Translations under genes and position numbers: made by a program | Shown here: one piece after another, positions 18,433-27,616 of the stretch | Position numbering within the stretch: the stretch's first letter is position 1 | How the letters are laid out: each line of letters opens with the position of its first letter | Notes under the pieces: generated by a model | Seen by the model: the letters and a program-made list of their open reading frames with translations, nothing else | The model's database searches: none | Told to the model about the DNA's origin: nothing | NCBI RefSeq assembly: GCF_002150505.1 | Contig: NZ_MSSV01000011.1 | Coordinates: forward strand, 1 to 64,000 | DNA: 64,000 bases | From: Algoriphagus ratkowskyi | GTDB lineage: Bacteria > Bacteroidota > Bacteroidia > Cytophagales > Cyclobacteriaceae | Reading direction: 5' to 3'

Positions 18433-19884
18433 ATGCGATCAGAGAGATTATATTTTGGAAATGGATTTTTAGCATTTATATTTTTCTTTTTCTATTCCTG
18501 TCTTCCAAAGGATAACCCGGATATTGTTTTGGAGGATTTTGAAGATGGCAGCTATCTCAATAAATGGGAGATTCAGGGCACGGCCTTCAATGCTCCTATA
18601 AATATTGACTCTATACCAGAGAAAAATTTTAATGTACACGGTAAGTATTTTGCATATTCTGTATTTATAGATTCGGGATCATTTAGAGGAGTTGGGAAGC
18701 TGATTTCTAACCGTTTTACTATCAATAGAAAATTTTTAAGTTTCTTAATTGCTGGACATCAGCACGAAACTAGATCCAGCGTCAATCTAATCATCGATAA
18801 TACCATAGTAAGAACGGCTACTGGGAAAGATGATTTAATACTTAGAGAGGTTGTTTGGGATATTGAAAAATATCTGGGAAAGGAAGCCTATTTGGAAATA
18901 GTGGATGCCTTGGCTCCTGATTCAGAAAATGGGTATGACAACAGGGTGTTGGTTGATCACCTTCTTTTAACAGATAAAAAAGTAGATCGGATTACGGTCT
19001 TTGAAGATTTTGAAAGTGGAACATTCAATAACTGGCAAGTAATTGGTGAAGCTTTCTCGGAGCCGAATAGCAGAACAAAAGTTTATTGTCCTTTATCAGC
19101 AAACGGCTACAAAGGAAATTATTATGCTTTTAGTTTTGGTGATAAACAGGATGCCAGACAAGGAAAACTTGTTTCTAAACCATTTAAGATAGAGTATGAT
19201 AAAATACAATTTTTGATAGGAGGGGGAAGTCATGAAGGTGAGACATGTATTAACCTTTTAATTGATGGGAAGGTGGCTCGTTCAGCTACCGGAGACGATG
19301 ATGGGAATTTGAGGCTTAAGGAATGGGATGTAAGCAGCTTTAAGGGAGAAATGGCTACCATAGAAATTGTAGATCATCATTCTGGCTCATGGGGACATAT
19401 CATGGTAGATGAAATTGTTTTTTTTAATAACCCATGGTGGCAGGAAGTTGCTAGACTAGCAGGGGTGATTTTTGTAATTATTTTAATAAGCTCTGTGCTG
19501 ATATTTTTTCAGATTCGGAATAGGCCCAAAAAAGAAATTTCCGATACGGATCGAATCAAATTAGAAGAATTAAAAGATCAAATAATAGCTGATAAAGTAT
19601 TTTTGAACCAAAAATATAATGCAAAAATATGCGCTGAATCTATGGGGATAGATTCAGATAACATTGAACAGTTATTTCTAGCTGGAGAAGGGAAAAGCTT
19701 TTCGGAATTTGTAAACGAGTTGCGAGTCGAAGAATTTAAAAAAGAGTTGAATGACCCCAAAAACAAAGCCTATACCATGATTTACATAGCAAATCAATGT
19801 GGCTTTAGTTCCAAAACTTCATTTTATAGGATCTTTAAAGAAGTGACCAAAATTACCCCTACCGATTATAAGAAGCAGTTATAG
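18433..19884 (+). CDS. Membrane-spanning AraC-type regulator with two extracytoplasmic sugar-binding-like modules
   Basis: The protein has 483 residues and an N-terminal hydrophobic segment ending FFFYSC (signal peptide or signal anchor). Residues of about 31-190 and 191-328 are two copies of a beta-sandwich module: FEDGSYLNKWEIQGTAF and FESGTFNNWQVIGEAF at the starts, LIGGGSHEGETCINLLIDGK and IEIVDHHSGSWGHIMVDEI in the second copy. This module is the one attached to Bacteroides GH32 fructanases (I believe DUF4980). One membrane helix follows (VARLAGVIFVIILISSVLIFF, about 338-360), then a linker and an AraC-type double HTH (about 390-483) ending GFSSKTSFYRIFKEVTKITP. The implied topology is sensing outside and DNA binding inside in one chain, without histidine kinase or receiver. 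The second copy looks better conserved than the first. It is probably the local PUL regulator. Confidence 0.88.
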   Translation: MRSERLYFGNGFLAFIFFFFYSCLPKDNPDIVLEDFEDGSYLNKWEIQGTAFNAPINIDSIPEKNFNVHGKYFAYSVFIDSGSFRGVGKLISNRFTINRKFLSFLIAGHQHETRSSVNLIIDNTIVRTATGKDDLILREVVWDIEKYLGKEAYLEIVDALAPDSENGYDNRVLVDHLLLTDKKVDRITVFEDFESGTFNNWQVIGEAFSEPNSRTKVYCPLSANGYKGNYYAFSFGDKQDARQGKLVSKPFKIEYDKIQFLIGGGSHEGETCINLLIDGKVARSATGDDDGNLRLKEWDVSSFKGEMATIEIVDHHSGSWGHIMVDEIVFFNNPWWQEVARLAGVIFVIILISSVLIFFQIRNRPKKEISDTDRIKLEELKDQIIADKVFLNQKYNAKICAESMGIDSDNIEQLFLAGEGKSFSEFVNELRVEEFKKELNDPKNKAYTMIYIANQCGFSSKTSFYRIFKEVTKITPTDYKKQL

Positions 19885-20430
19885 AAAATTGGAATTGCTT
19901 TTAGGTATTTTTTTCCTGTTTTAAAATCAATAAGTATGCTCTAGCTTAGCAACTATTGAGTGAAGTGTTTTCATGCTATTGTTTAAAATTCTCCGGTTTT
20001 TATATTCAATCCTTTAAATGTTAAATTATTAGAGGATTAACACCCGTTGAAAGTTGGCAACCTTTGTTTTTCTTAAGCTTGACAGGACATGCCGCACGAT
20101 GATAGGTAAGTTTCTTCTTGATTGCTACATTAGGAAGTATAGTTTAATACAAGTTCCTAAAATTTAGCGAGATGGAATCTCTACAAACATTCTTATCGGC
20201 ATTAATAACTCAATCATTTTTTTGTAAGTTATTGAATGCACTTAGATCATGCATCTGATTGGGGGTTTTAGCTTTTGGGATGTCCCAAAAGCTGTCTGGG
20301 ACTTTTTTGGCTTGTTTTAGTATAGCAGAACTTTCATTTGATTGTACTTTTCACAAAATGAACCCGTAACCAAAATAAATACCTGAACAATCACAACGAA
20401 ATACCCAATCGAAAGGAGCAACTGAGCAGC
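19885..20430. other. Long intergenic region between the PUL regulator and the DUF1080 gene
   Basis: This AT-rich stretch of 546 bases has no convincing ORF. It contains the overlapping hairpins at 20270-20308 and a GAAAGGAG ribosome-binding site at 20411-20418 serving the TTG start at 20431. A promoter for the next two genes is expected here, but I see no clear TAnnTTTG box. Confidence 0.5.
20270..20308 (+). terminator. Overlapping hairpins: 11-bp palindrome and alternative terminator
   Basis: A perfect 11-bp inverted repeat (20270-20280 with 20283-20293) shares its right arm with a second hairpin: GTCCCA at 20282-20287 pairs with TGGGAC at 20297-20302, followed directly by six T's. The two structures are mutually exclusive, as in an attenuator. 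It lies 122 bases before the DUF1080 gene. It could simply terminate transcription from upstream. Confidence 0.5.
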
Positions 20431-21069
20431 TTGAAAACCTACACCTTGATTTTGGTTTTTGTTTTAATCGGTAATTTGAGTTGCTACGCCCAAAGTAAAA
20501 GTCATACGACTTCGCTATTTGATGGCACCTCCTTACAAGGTTGGGAAGTGGTAAATCCGGAAAACGGAAAATTCTGGTCAGTAAAGGATAGTGTCATTAC
20601 GGGTGGGGATGGAACAATCAATATTCCGACAAACACCTATTTGCGTACGACTGAAAGTTTTGAAGATTTTGAATTTCGTGCTCTTTTCCGCTTAACTGGT
20701 GATCACAGCACTGGCCTGATCAACAGCGGTATTCAATACCGATCCCTTATCGAAGGAAATACTATCATCGGGTATCAGGCTGATATAGGAAAGGGGTATT
20801 GGGGAGATATCTACGATGAGCACCGTAGGGCCAAGCTTATTGGCGGAGATCTCAGCACGCTCAACGATATTTTGAACGAAGATGGCTGGAACAGTTACAT
20901 CATTAGGTGTATAGGAAACAAGCACGAACTGTATATCAATGGGGTCAAAACGACTGAATATTTCGAAATGGACTCTGAAATTCCATCAAATGGTGTCATT
21001 GGTATTCAGTTGCACAGTGGCGGAAACGCCAAGATTGAATTTAAGCACATTACCATCACCAAGCTTTAA
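20431..21069 (+). CDS. Secreted DUF1080 protein (3-keto-glycoside hydrolase type)
   Basis: The protein has 212 residues. The start is TTG at 20431, supported by a GGAG site 12 bases upstream and by a signal peptide that begins right there (KTYTLILVFVLIGNLSCYAQS). The mature part is one DUF1080 beta-jelly-roll: TSLFDGTSLQGWEVV, WSVKDSVITGG, FEFRALFRLTG, NSGIQYRS, DIGKGYWGDIYDEHRR, WNSYIIRCIGNKHELYING and GVIGIQLHSGG. The family, named 3-keto-disaccharide hydrolase in Pfam, includes enzymes that cleave 3-keto-glycosides. It precedes the cytochrome c lipoprotein by 31 bases, so the two are probably one operon. I infer a periplasmic step on an oxidised sugar. No catalytic residue is claimed. Confidence 0.9.
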   Translation: MKTYTLILVFVLIGNLSCYAQSKSHTTSLFDGTSLQGWEVVNPENGKFWSVKDSVITGGDGTINIPTNTYLRTTESFEDFEFRALFRLTGDHSTGLINSGIQYRSLIEGNTIIGYQADIGKGYWGDIYDEHRRAKLIGGDLSTLNDILNEDGWNSYIIRCIGNKHELYINGVKTTEYFEMDSEIPSNGVIGIQLHSGGNAKIEFKHITITKL

Positions 21070-21100
21070 GAATTAATAACGGAACAGTTAAGCATTACAA

Positions 21101-24100
21101 ATGAAAAAAGCATTCTATTTATTCTTTAGCGTAATAATCTTTGCCGGTTTTAGCTGTAAGGAAAAATCATCTACCTCAGAAAGAGATGCTGCAGGTAATG
21201 AATACATTGATTACAACCGTAAAACCCAGTCTGCCAGAACGGAACTGTTTACTCCTGAAAAGGAATTGGCAGGCTTTAAAGTCCCTGAAGGTTTTGTAGT
21301 AGAATTGGTAGCCAGTGAAAGAGACGGAGTGGTTAATCCTATCCACATGGCTTTTGACGATGCTGGGAAATTGTGGACCCAAACCGCTGAGATGTATCCT
21401 TTGGATCCGGTAGCCGATATCGCTTGGCAGGATTTATTAAAACTAATGGACGATCCTGAAGCTCAGGAAAAGGATCCAAGTTTTAAAAGAATTTTTGATC
21501 TGTATCGTGGTAAAACTAAAGGGACGGACAAGATAGTTGTGCTTTCTGATCTTTATGGAAAAGATGGCGTTACCTCTACAGTTTGGGCAGATGGACTTGC
21601 GATATCCCAAAGTATTTTGCCATACAAAAATGGAAGTTATGTTGCTCAAGGTTCCGAACTGTTTTTCTTAGAGGATACAGATAACGATGGAAAGGCAGAC
21701 AAACGGACGCCTTTGTTCACTGGTTTTGGAATCACCGATACACATACCATGGCACATGCACTGGTTCGTGGACCTGGTGATTGGATCCATTTTAGCCATG
21801 GAGCCTTAAATAAGGGAAAAGTAAGTTCGCTTGTCAGTGATGCTGAAGTGCGAATAGACTACAGTAAAATCGCTCGTTTCTCACTAGACTCCAAGAAGAT
21901 AGAACTGGTTAATTCCGGTTTGAATAATATCTGGGGATATAAGCTTAGGGGAAATGGGCAGTGGTATGGTATGGAAGCCAATGACATGGGATATTCCATC
22001 GTTCCCATGGAAATAGGGACGGGTTTTCCGGGAATAGGTAGTGAACGTCTTCGTTCCTATCAACCTTGGATGCCAGAGTTACATAAATTTCGTATAGGAG
22101 GAACTGGTATCTCTGGACTTGCTTTTGCAGATGACCTGGAAGGAAGTTTCCCCAAGGAATGGAAAGATGTAGGCTTCATTGCAAATCCCATTACCAGTTC
22201 TATCAACGCTGTGAGAATCGTACGCAACAGCGATGGTACCGTGACAGCCGAACATTTACCAGACTTTTTGACTTCAGAAGACGATTGGTTCAGACCTGTC
22301 AATATGGAGTTTGGACCTGATGGTAGCTTATACATTGCCGATTGGTACAATAAAATAGTTTCCCATAACGAAGTAGGGACCACGCATCCAGACCGAGATA
22401 AATCGCATGGACGTATCTGGAGAGTTCGCCATAAATCTCAAAAGTCTCGGGCTATTCCAAATTTTTATGAAGTAATAACAAGTGAGCTTGTAGCCTATTT
22501 GAAGTCTCCATCTATATGGGCAAAAAGGGCCGCATGGCACCAGATCTCTGATCGTCCGATTGAAGAAACCCGTGGCCTTGCCAAAGAACTTGTCTCGCTC
22601 GCTTCCGATAGCGCTCAGGATGAAATCACCAGAATAGTGGCTCTTTGGTCACTGGAGGGTATAAAGCATTACGATCAGAATCTGATGAAGGCTTTATTGG
22701 ATACTCGATCAGATAACCTTAGAAGAGAAGCTGTTCGTGCATTGCAGTCATTTCCACTAGATGCAAATGCACTCGCAACTTTACTCAAAAAACCATCCTC
22801 TGATAGCAATCCCATGGTACGATCTCAGGTGCTGCGGACCTTGGAAGCAGTTAATACTGCGAATGCAGAAACTATTGGAATACTAGTCGGAGCCTGCAAG
22901 GCGCCATTGGAAGGAAATGCTATGGGTGGTGCATACGAAAGAAATTTTGAACGGTTTCTTGCCAGAAAAGCACTAGAGAACTATCCAAAAGAGCTGTTGA
23001 ATTTCATCAGATCTCCTGTTGCAGCACAATACGAAACATCCAATTTGATATGGGCTAGTCAAGCATTGCCAAAAGCTGAAAAGGAACAAGTATTCATAGA
23101 TCTATGGAAGAAAAATAACCTAAAGGATCTCGACGAAGTGACATTCGTGCTTGTGGCTGAAATGCTGGGGAACAAGAACGTATTGAACCTAGTATTACCA
23201 ATTTTAGGCAATGAGGAAAAGGCAGTGGAACATGTTTCGCTCACCTTAAAGAATCTAGCTAAAGTACAATCAGAGGAATTGACAAAAGCATTGAAAGCAC
23301 CTATTAGGCATTTGCTAAAAAGCGCAGATGTGTCAAAACAGATGTTAGGATTAGAGGCCGTTGGTAAATTAAAAATCCTAGGCCTAAGAAACGAGGTGTT
23401 GCCGTTGGTTGATGCTAATTCGTCTTCTGAAATGATCAAATTGGTCATGTCCGCGCTTAACAACCAGCCTACTGAAAACAAAGAAACGTTCATCAAGCTT
23501 TCACAGATGGAAACATTGGAGGTTGAGTTACGGGCTTCAGCTGTTCAGACTGTTGCCATTGCAGATTTAAATGCAGCCAATAAAATTTTGGCTAACTGGG
23601 TACCCAATCTGGATTTGGAGCAAAAGAAAAAGGTCATCAACCTATTGGCTAATTCTAAAGAAGGTAGCAAGCTCTTAAAACTGATACTCAAAGAAGAGCT
23701 AATCTCTGCCAATGAATTTGATCTTTCAAGCGCAGAAAAAGTATTCCAATCAAATACAGCCGATGAAAAGGGGATACAACTTTTTGAGCAGGTGAAGAAA
23801 AGAATCAAGGAGGAGAAAAGTGGTTTGGAATTAAGATTACAGACATTTATGGCCATAGCGGAGAAAGGAGAAGGAAACCCCAAAAATGGTAAAACTCTTT
23901 TCCAGACCTGCCTCATGTGCCATGGCGTAGGAGACCAGGGGTTTGATTTTGCACCCGCTTTGGATGGATCTTCTTTACGTGAAAATGAAGCCTTGCTGAC
24001 TGCGATCCTTGAACCTGATGCTGCTGTGGAAAGTAATTATTCTATCTATCGGGTGACCAAGAATGATGGAAGTAATATTGAGGGATATCTAGTCAAAAAA

Positions 24101-24277
24101 GACGATAGAGGTACCACCATTGGGTTTATGGGGGGCAGCAAACAGTTTATTCAAGCTTCTGAAATTAGATTCGAAGGTCATTTGGGTGGTCGTTCATTTA
24201 TGCCTAAAGGACTGATAGATAATTTCTCGGAAGAGCAGGTGTCAGACTTGTTGGCCTATATAAAGACGCTCAAATAA
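21101..24277 (+). CDS. PVC-type cytochrome c lipoprotein: beta-propeller dehydrogenase-like, HEAT repeats, CxxCH
   Basis: The protein has 1058 residues and a probable lipoprotein signal (Cys19 in AGFSCKEK). Residues of about 50-440 form a membrane-bound-dehydrogenase/beta-propeller-like domain: FKVPEGFVVELVASE, NPIHMAFDDAGKLWTQ, DGLAISQSILPY, ADKRTPLFTGFGITDTHTM, GPDGSLYIADWYNKIVSH and HGRIWRV. Residues of about 450-900 are helical repeats (HEAT-like) with many LKxP/LExL units. The C-terminus is a single-haem cytochrome c: TCLMCHGVGDQG (CxxCH at 937-941) and a distal FMPKGLIDNFSEEQVSDLLAYIKTL with a candidate Met ligand. In this family the propeller is thought to oxidise sugars or alcohols and pass electrons to the haem. 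The DUF1080 partner upstream fits a keto-sugar pathway. Confidence 0.88.
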   Translation: MKKAFYLFFSVIIFAGFSCKEKSSTSERDAAGNEYIDYNRKTQSARTELFTPEKELAGFKVPEGFVVELVASERDGVVNPIHMAFDDAGKLWTQTAEMYPLDPVADIAWQDLLKLMDDPEAQEKDPSFKRIFDLYRGKTKGTDKIVVLSDLYGKDGVTSTVWADGLAISQSILPYKNGSYVAQGSELFFLEDTDNDGKADKRTPLFTGFGITDTHTMAHALVRGPGDWIHFSHGALNKGKVSSLVSDAEVRIDYSKIARFSLDSKKIELVNSGLNNIWGYKLRGNGQWYGMEANDMGYSIVPMEIGTGFPGIGSERLRSYQPWMPELHKFRIGGTGISGLAFADDLEGSFPKEWKDVGFIANPITSSINAVRIVRNSDGTVTAEHLPDFLTSEDDWFRPVNMEFGPDGSLYIADWYNKIVSHNEVGTTHPDRDKSHGRIWRVRHKSQKSRAIPNFYEVITSELVAYLKSPSIWAKRAAWHQISDRPIEETRGLAKELVSLASDSAQDEITRIVALWSLEGIKHYDQNLMKALLDTRSDNLRREAVRALQSFPLDANALATLLKKPSSDSNPMVRSQVLRTLEAVNTANAETIGILVGACKAPLEGNAMGGAYERNFERFLARKALENYPKELLNFIRSPVAAQYETSNLIWASQALPKAEKEQVFIDLWKKNNLKDLDEVTFVLVAEMLGNKNVLNLVLPILGNEEKAVEHVSLTLKNLAKVQSEELTKALKAPIRHLLKSADVSKQMLGLEAVGKLKILGLRNEVLPLVDANSSSEMIKLVMSALNNQPTENKETFIKLSQMETLEVELRASAVQTVAIADLNAANKILANWVPNLDLEQKKKVINLLANSKEGSKLLKLILKEELISANEFDLSSAEKVFQSNTADEKGIQLFEQVKKRIKEEKSGLELRLQTFMAIAEKGEGNPKNGKTLFQTCLMCHGVGDQGFDFAPALDGSSLRENEALLTAILEPDAAVESNYSIYRVTKNDGSNIEGYLVKKDDRGTTIGFMGGSKQFIQASEIRFEGHLGGRSFMPKGLIDNFSEEQVSDLLAYIKTLK

Positions 24278-24707
24278 CTATAGCAATGTAATCCTGGGAC
24301 AGAGTATTCAAATTCTCAGTAGGGGATCTACTATCTGCTATTGTGAGAAATTCAATGAAGGATATTCATTCTATTGTATTATAGAGTTAGGAAAAATCAT
24401 ATTTAAATTGAGAACATAAATTATGTTCGTATTGAACAGATTTTGGTGAAAAGCTTACTTAATAGACACATTATTCCCAGAGTGAAATCTAGTGAGTCGT
24501 TCTTTTTTCATATTCAGACACATGAAAAAAATAGGCATTCTGTTTCTCACATGTTATAAGGTTGATTAAAGGGAGCAGGAAGGGAATTACTAAGATATGC
24601 TATAAGCTTTGATAGGGTTTCCTAAGGCTTGCTTAAACTTGCCTTGGAACCCTCTCTTATTTCTACTGACTCTCAAGTCAAAACCGCTATATCATTCATT
24701 TAACAGC
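24278..24707. other. Intergenic region between convergent genes, no feature seen
   Basis: This AT-rich stretch of 430 bases lies between the cytochrome c gene (+) and the topoisomerase gene (-). I see no ORF with family resemblance, no strong hairpin and no tRNA. It marks the end of the sugar locus. Confidence 0.5.
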
Positions 24708-27011
24708 TCAAACACTCACGCTCTCCTTCAATAATGATATCACTAGCTCAGCGGTTAAAGGTTTCTTATTCGCTTTTTCTCGGAGGGCATCAAAAGAGTA
24801 TCTAAAGTCACATCCTTCTTTGTAAGCGCTGCATCCATAAGCCGTTTTCCCTCTTATGATAGTTCCCTTTTTGCATAATGGGCAGGAAATGACAGGAGGA
24901 TTATTTTTAGAAGAGTTGGCTACTTTCTTTTCTTCCAAAACGAGTTGAAAATGATCATTGAAACGTAGCAATCCTTCTTTGTCGCCTGTCGCTGTTTTAA
25001 ATCCTTTCAAATTGACAGTAGATCCTTTCTGGAGCAAACGCAAATACTGATTCTCTGATATAGTCTTTCCTTCGAAGGAAAAAGGAAGTAAAAAGTCACA
25101 TCCTGTTTTATAGGCGCTGCATCCGTAACTCGAATTTCCTTTGAGCAGCGAACTTTCCTTGCATTTTGGACAAGCATATCCCACAAGTTCAGTTGCGGTT
25201 GTTGATTTTTCTTTTTCAGGAACCTTGGTTTCAGTGGGGTGAGATATTTTAGTACGGCTTTGTTCCCTTATAACTTCGTAGACCAAATGCTCCACCATTA
25301 TCTTCATGTTCTTCACAAAAGAGCCCGCGTTGAAATTCCCTTTTTCTATCTCTTTCAATTGTTTTTCCCACCGCCCTGTGAGTTCTGCAGAGGTCAGTAG
25401 ATCATTCTTAATGATATCGATCAATTGCACTCCTGTTTGGGTGGGCAAAATTTGCTTTTTATTCCGTTCAATGTATTGTCGCCTGAAGAGTGTTTCAATA
25501 ATATTTGCCCGAGTAGATGGACGACCAATGCCATTCTCTTTCATTAATTCACGCAACTCTTCATCGTCAACTTGCTTGCCGGCTGTTTCCATGCCTCTTA
25601 ACAAAGTTGCCTCGGTATATTGATGAGGTGCTTTGGTTTCTTTCTCCAGGAACGAAGGTTCATGCGGCCCTTTTTCTCCTTTAGTAAAGAGTGGCAACTC
25701 ATCTTTCTCCTTTTTATCTTTGCCGTCAGCAATTTCAAAAACAACCCTCCAGCCTTTTTCTAAAATAACTTTCCCGGTTGTTTTAAACGGAACCGTATCC
25801 ACTTTTCCTAATACTGTGGTATTGGACACCGCACAATCATCATAAAACACGGCGATGAATCTCCTGGAAATAATATCATATACTTTTAGGTGATTCCCGT
25901 GTAAACTGCTTTGAACTCCTGTAGGAATCATGGCATGGTGATCGGTTACTTTTTTATCATTGAAAACCTTGGTAGACTTTTTTAATTTTTTGCCGAAAAG
26001 TGGTTGAGTTAGCGAGGTATAATTCGTTAGCTTTTCTAAAATTCCTTTTGCTTTGGGGTAAATATCATTCGGTAAAAAAGTGGTATCCACTCTTGGGTAG
26101 GTGATTAATTTCTGTTCGTATAGTTGCTGCGCTATTTTAAGTGTTTCATCGGCAGAAAGGCCAAACTTATTATTGCAATACACCTGTAATCCTGTCAAGT
26201 CAAAAAGCTTAGGTGCGTAATCCTTTCCTTTTTTATTAGCAATAGAGACGACTTCAAAGTCATGTTCTTTTACCACGTTGGCAAAAGCCTCTCCATCTTC
26301 TTTCTTTAAAAATTTCCCCTCTTCACAGTTAAATACGGTCTCTCTATATACCGTTTGTAATTCCCAAAAAGGTTGTGGCTGAAAATTTTGAATTTCTTTA
26401 AAGCGGTTAACAATCATCGCTAGCGTAGGCGTTTGGACTCTTCCGATGGATAAGACCTGTTTGTATCCACCATGTTTCACCGTGTATAAACGCGTGGCAT
26501 TCATTCCTAACAGCCAATCCCCGATTGCCCGGGAATATCCAGCATAATACAGATTGTCGTACTTAGCAGAGGGTTGCAGTTTTTCGAAGCCTTCCTTGAT
26601 TGCCTCTGTGGTCAAAGATGAAATCCATAAGCGTTTGACTTCCCCTTTATACTCCGCTTGTTCAATTACCCATCGCTGAATCAACTCTCCCTCTTGGCCA
26701 GCGTCACCACAGTTAATCACAAGCGTAGCTGTGTCAAATAGCTTTTTTACAATGTCAAATTGCTTCTTGACCCCAACATTATTAACGACTTTAGTCTTGA
26801 ACTTTTCGGGAAGCATAGGAAGGTGACTAAGGCTCCAACTCTTCCAATGAGGATCATAATCGTTCGGTTCAAATAAGGTGCAAAAGTGTCCGAAAGTATA
26901 GGTTACTATATAGCCATTCCCCTCATAATATCCATCGTGCCTAATATTAGCTCCTAGAACAGAGGCAATTTCACGGGCGACACTTGGCTTTTCAGCAATA
27001 CAAACTTTCAT
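24708..27011 (-). CDS. topB: DNA topoisomerase III
   Basis: From the ATG at 27011 the protein has 767 residues; the ATG three codons upstream is less family-like, since MKVCIAEKPSVAREIA is the usual start. Domains: TOPRIM (AEKPSVA and the acidic NCGDAGQEGELI, a G-containing variant of DxDxE), the type IA core with LSIGRVQTPTLAMIVNRF and the active-site LITYPRVDT (Tyr305), NGIGRPSTRANIIETLF, then two C-terminal Cys-rich units (YACPKCKESSLLKG...GCSAYKTGCDF and SCPLCKKGTIIRG...GCSAYKEGCDF). Each unit also carries GCSAYKxGCDF, giving four Cys per motif. It relaxes or decatenates single-stranded DNA via a 5'-phosphotyrosine. Long topB genes also occur on Bacteroidota conjugative elements, but no conjugation gene is adjacent. 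Confidence 0.96.
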   Translation of the reverse strand: MKVCIAEKPSVAREIASVLGANIRHDGYYEGNGYIVTYTFGHFCTLFEPNDYDPHWKSWSLSHLPMLPEKFKTKVVNNVGVKKQFDIVKKLFDTATLVINCGDAGQEGELIQRWVIEQAEYKGEVKRLWISSLTTEAIKEGFEKLQPSAKYDNLYYAGYSRAIGDWLLGMNATRLYTVKHGGYKQVLSIGRVQTPTLAMIVNRFKEIQNFQPQPFWELQTVYRETVFNCEEGKFLKKEDGEAFANVVKEHDFEVVSIANKKGKDYAPKLFDLTGLQVYCNNKFGLSADETLKIAQQLYEQKLITYPRVDTTFLPNDIYPKAKGILEKLTNYTSLTQPLFGKKLKKSTKVFNDKKVTDHHAMIPTGVQSSLHGNHLKVYDIISRRFIAVFYDDCAVSNTTVLGKVDTVPFKTTGKVILEKGWRVVFEIADGKDKKEKDELPLFTKGEKGPHEPSFLEKETKAPHQYTEATLLRGMETAGKQVDDEELRELMKENGIGRPSTRANIIETLFRRQYIERNKKQILPTQTGVQLIDIIKNDLLTSAELTGRWEKQLKEIEKGNFNAGSFVKNMKIMVEHLVYEVIREQSRTKISHPTETKVPEKEKSTTATELVGYACPKCKESSLLKGNSSYGCSAYKTGCDFLLPFSFEGKTISENQYLRLLQKGSTVNLKGFKTATGDKEGLLRFNDHFQLVLEEKKVANSSKNNPPVISCPLCKKGTIIRGKTAYGCSAYKEGCDFRYSFDALREKANKKPLTAELVISLLKESVSV

Positions 27012-27259
27012 CAGAAACAAAAATAGTTAAAATAGACTAAGCTCAATGGACTCTTGGCGCATTCAAGCACTTGGAAATGAAGTAGACCCTGTGAACCAAA
27101 CTGTTAAAAAAAAATATACGTCCAAACCAATTATATCGGAACTCACTTTCTGGTAAATCTTTGAAGGCAAGAGAAATTGGCGTAAAGGTAATTGCTGAAC
27201 CTGTTTTTTGGGCGATGGTAGGGGTGCGAATTGATTAATAACTAATAAGGAAATTTCTC

Positions 27260-27517
27260 ATGGGAAGCTTTACCAATAGAGTTCGTTTTCTAGATGTTTT
27301 GGTGATTATTTTATCCATATATCTCCTTTTCGCACTTTTAATAGTTGCCTTTTTTAAGCTTCCAGAGGAGATAACCACCCTTCTACAGATTTTCGATTTA
27401 ATGATTTGTGCAGTTTTCTTTCTTGATTTTTGTATTCGTTTTTACCACGCAGAGGACAAAATGAAATTCATGAAATGGGGATGGATTGATTTGGTAGCTT
27501 ATGTCAAAGTTGAGTAA
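27260..27517 (+). pseudogene. Truncated voltage-gated ion channel (S1-S2 fragment)
   Basis: An 85-residue ORF begins with the usual N-terminus of a bacterial voltage-gated potassium channel: a first helix (VLVIILSIYLLFALLIVAFF), then FKLPEEITTLLQIFDLMICAVFFLDFCIRFY and KFMKWGWIDLVAYV, which stops where family members continue with the rest of the voltage sensor and the pore. No selectivity-filter sequence follows in any frame I could read, so this is a 5' remnant. It lies in a 1-kb zone that also holds a broken SRAP gene. Confidence 0.7.
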
Positions 27518-27616
27518 ATGCGATTATCTACATAATAATTCCTAGCCTACTCAGATATCTTATTTTTAAAGAGTTGTTAAATTCTCTATTTTAAACTAGA
27601 ACAATGGTCAAATAAG

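Noticed and set aside
20270..20293. End of an insertion sequence
   Set aside because: The palindrome is internal to one spacer, with no matching end and no transposase remnant nearby, so a terminator/attenuator reading is simpler.
22060..23916. - strand ORFs opposite the cytochrome c lipoprotein
   Set aside because: Composition is that of antisense reading frames; the + strand gene is well supported.
27260..27517. A complete small membrane protein
   Set aside because: It matches the start of a much longer channel family and stops before the pore, so a truncated gene is more likely.
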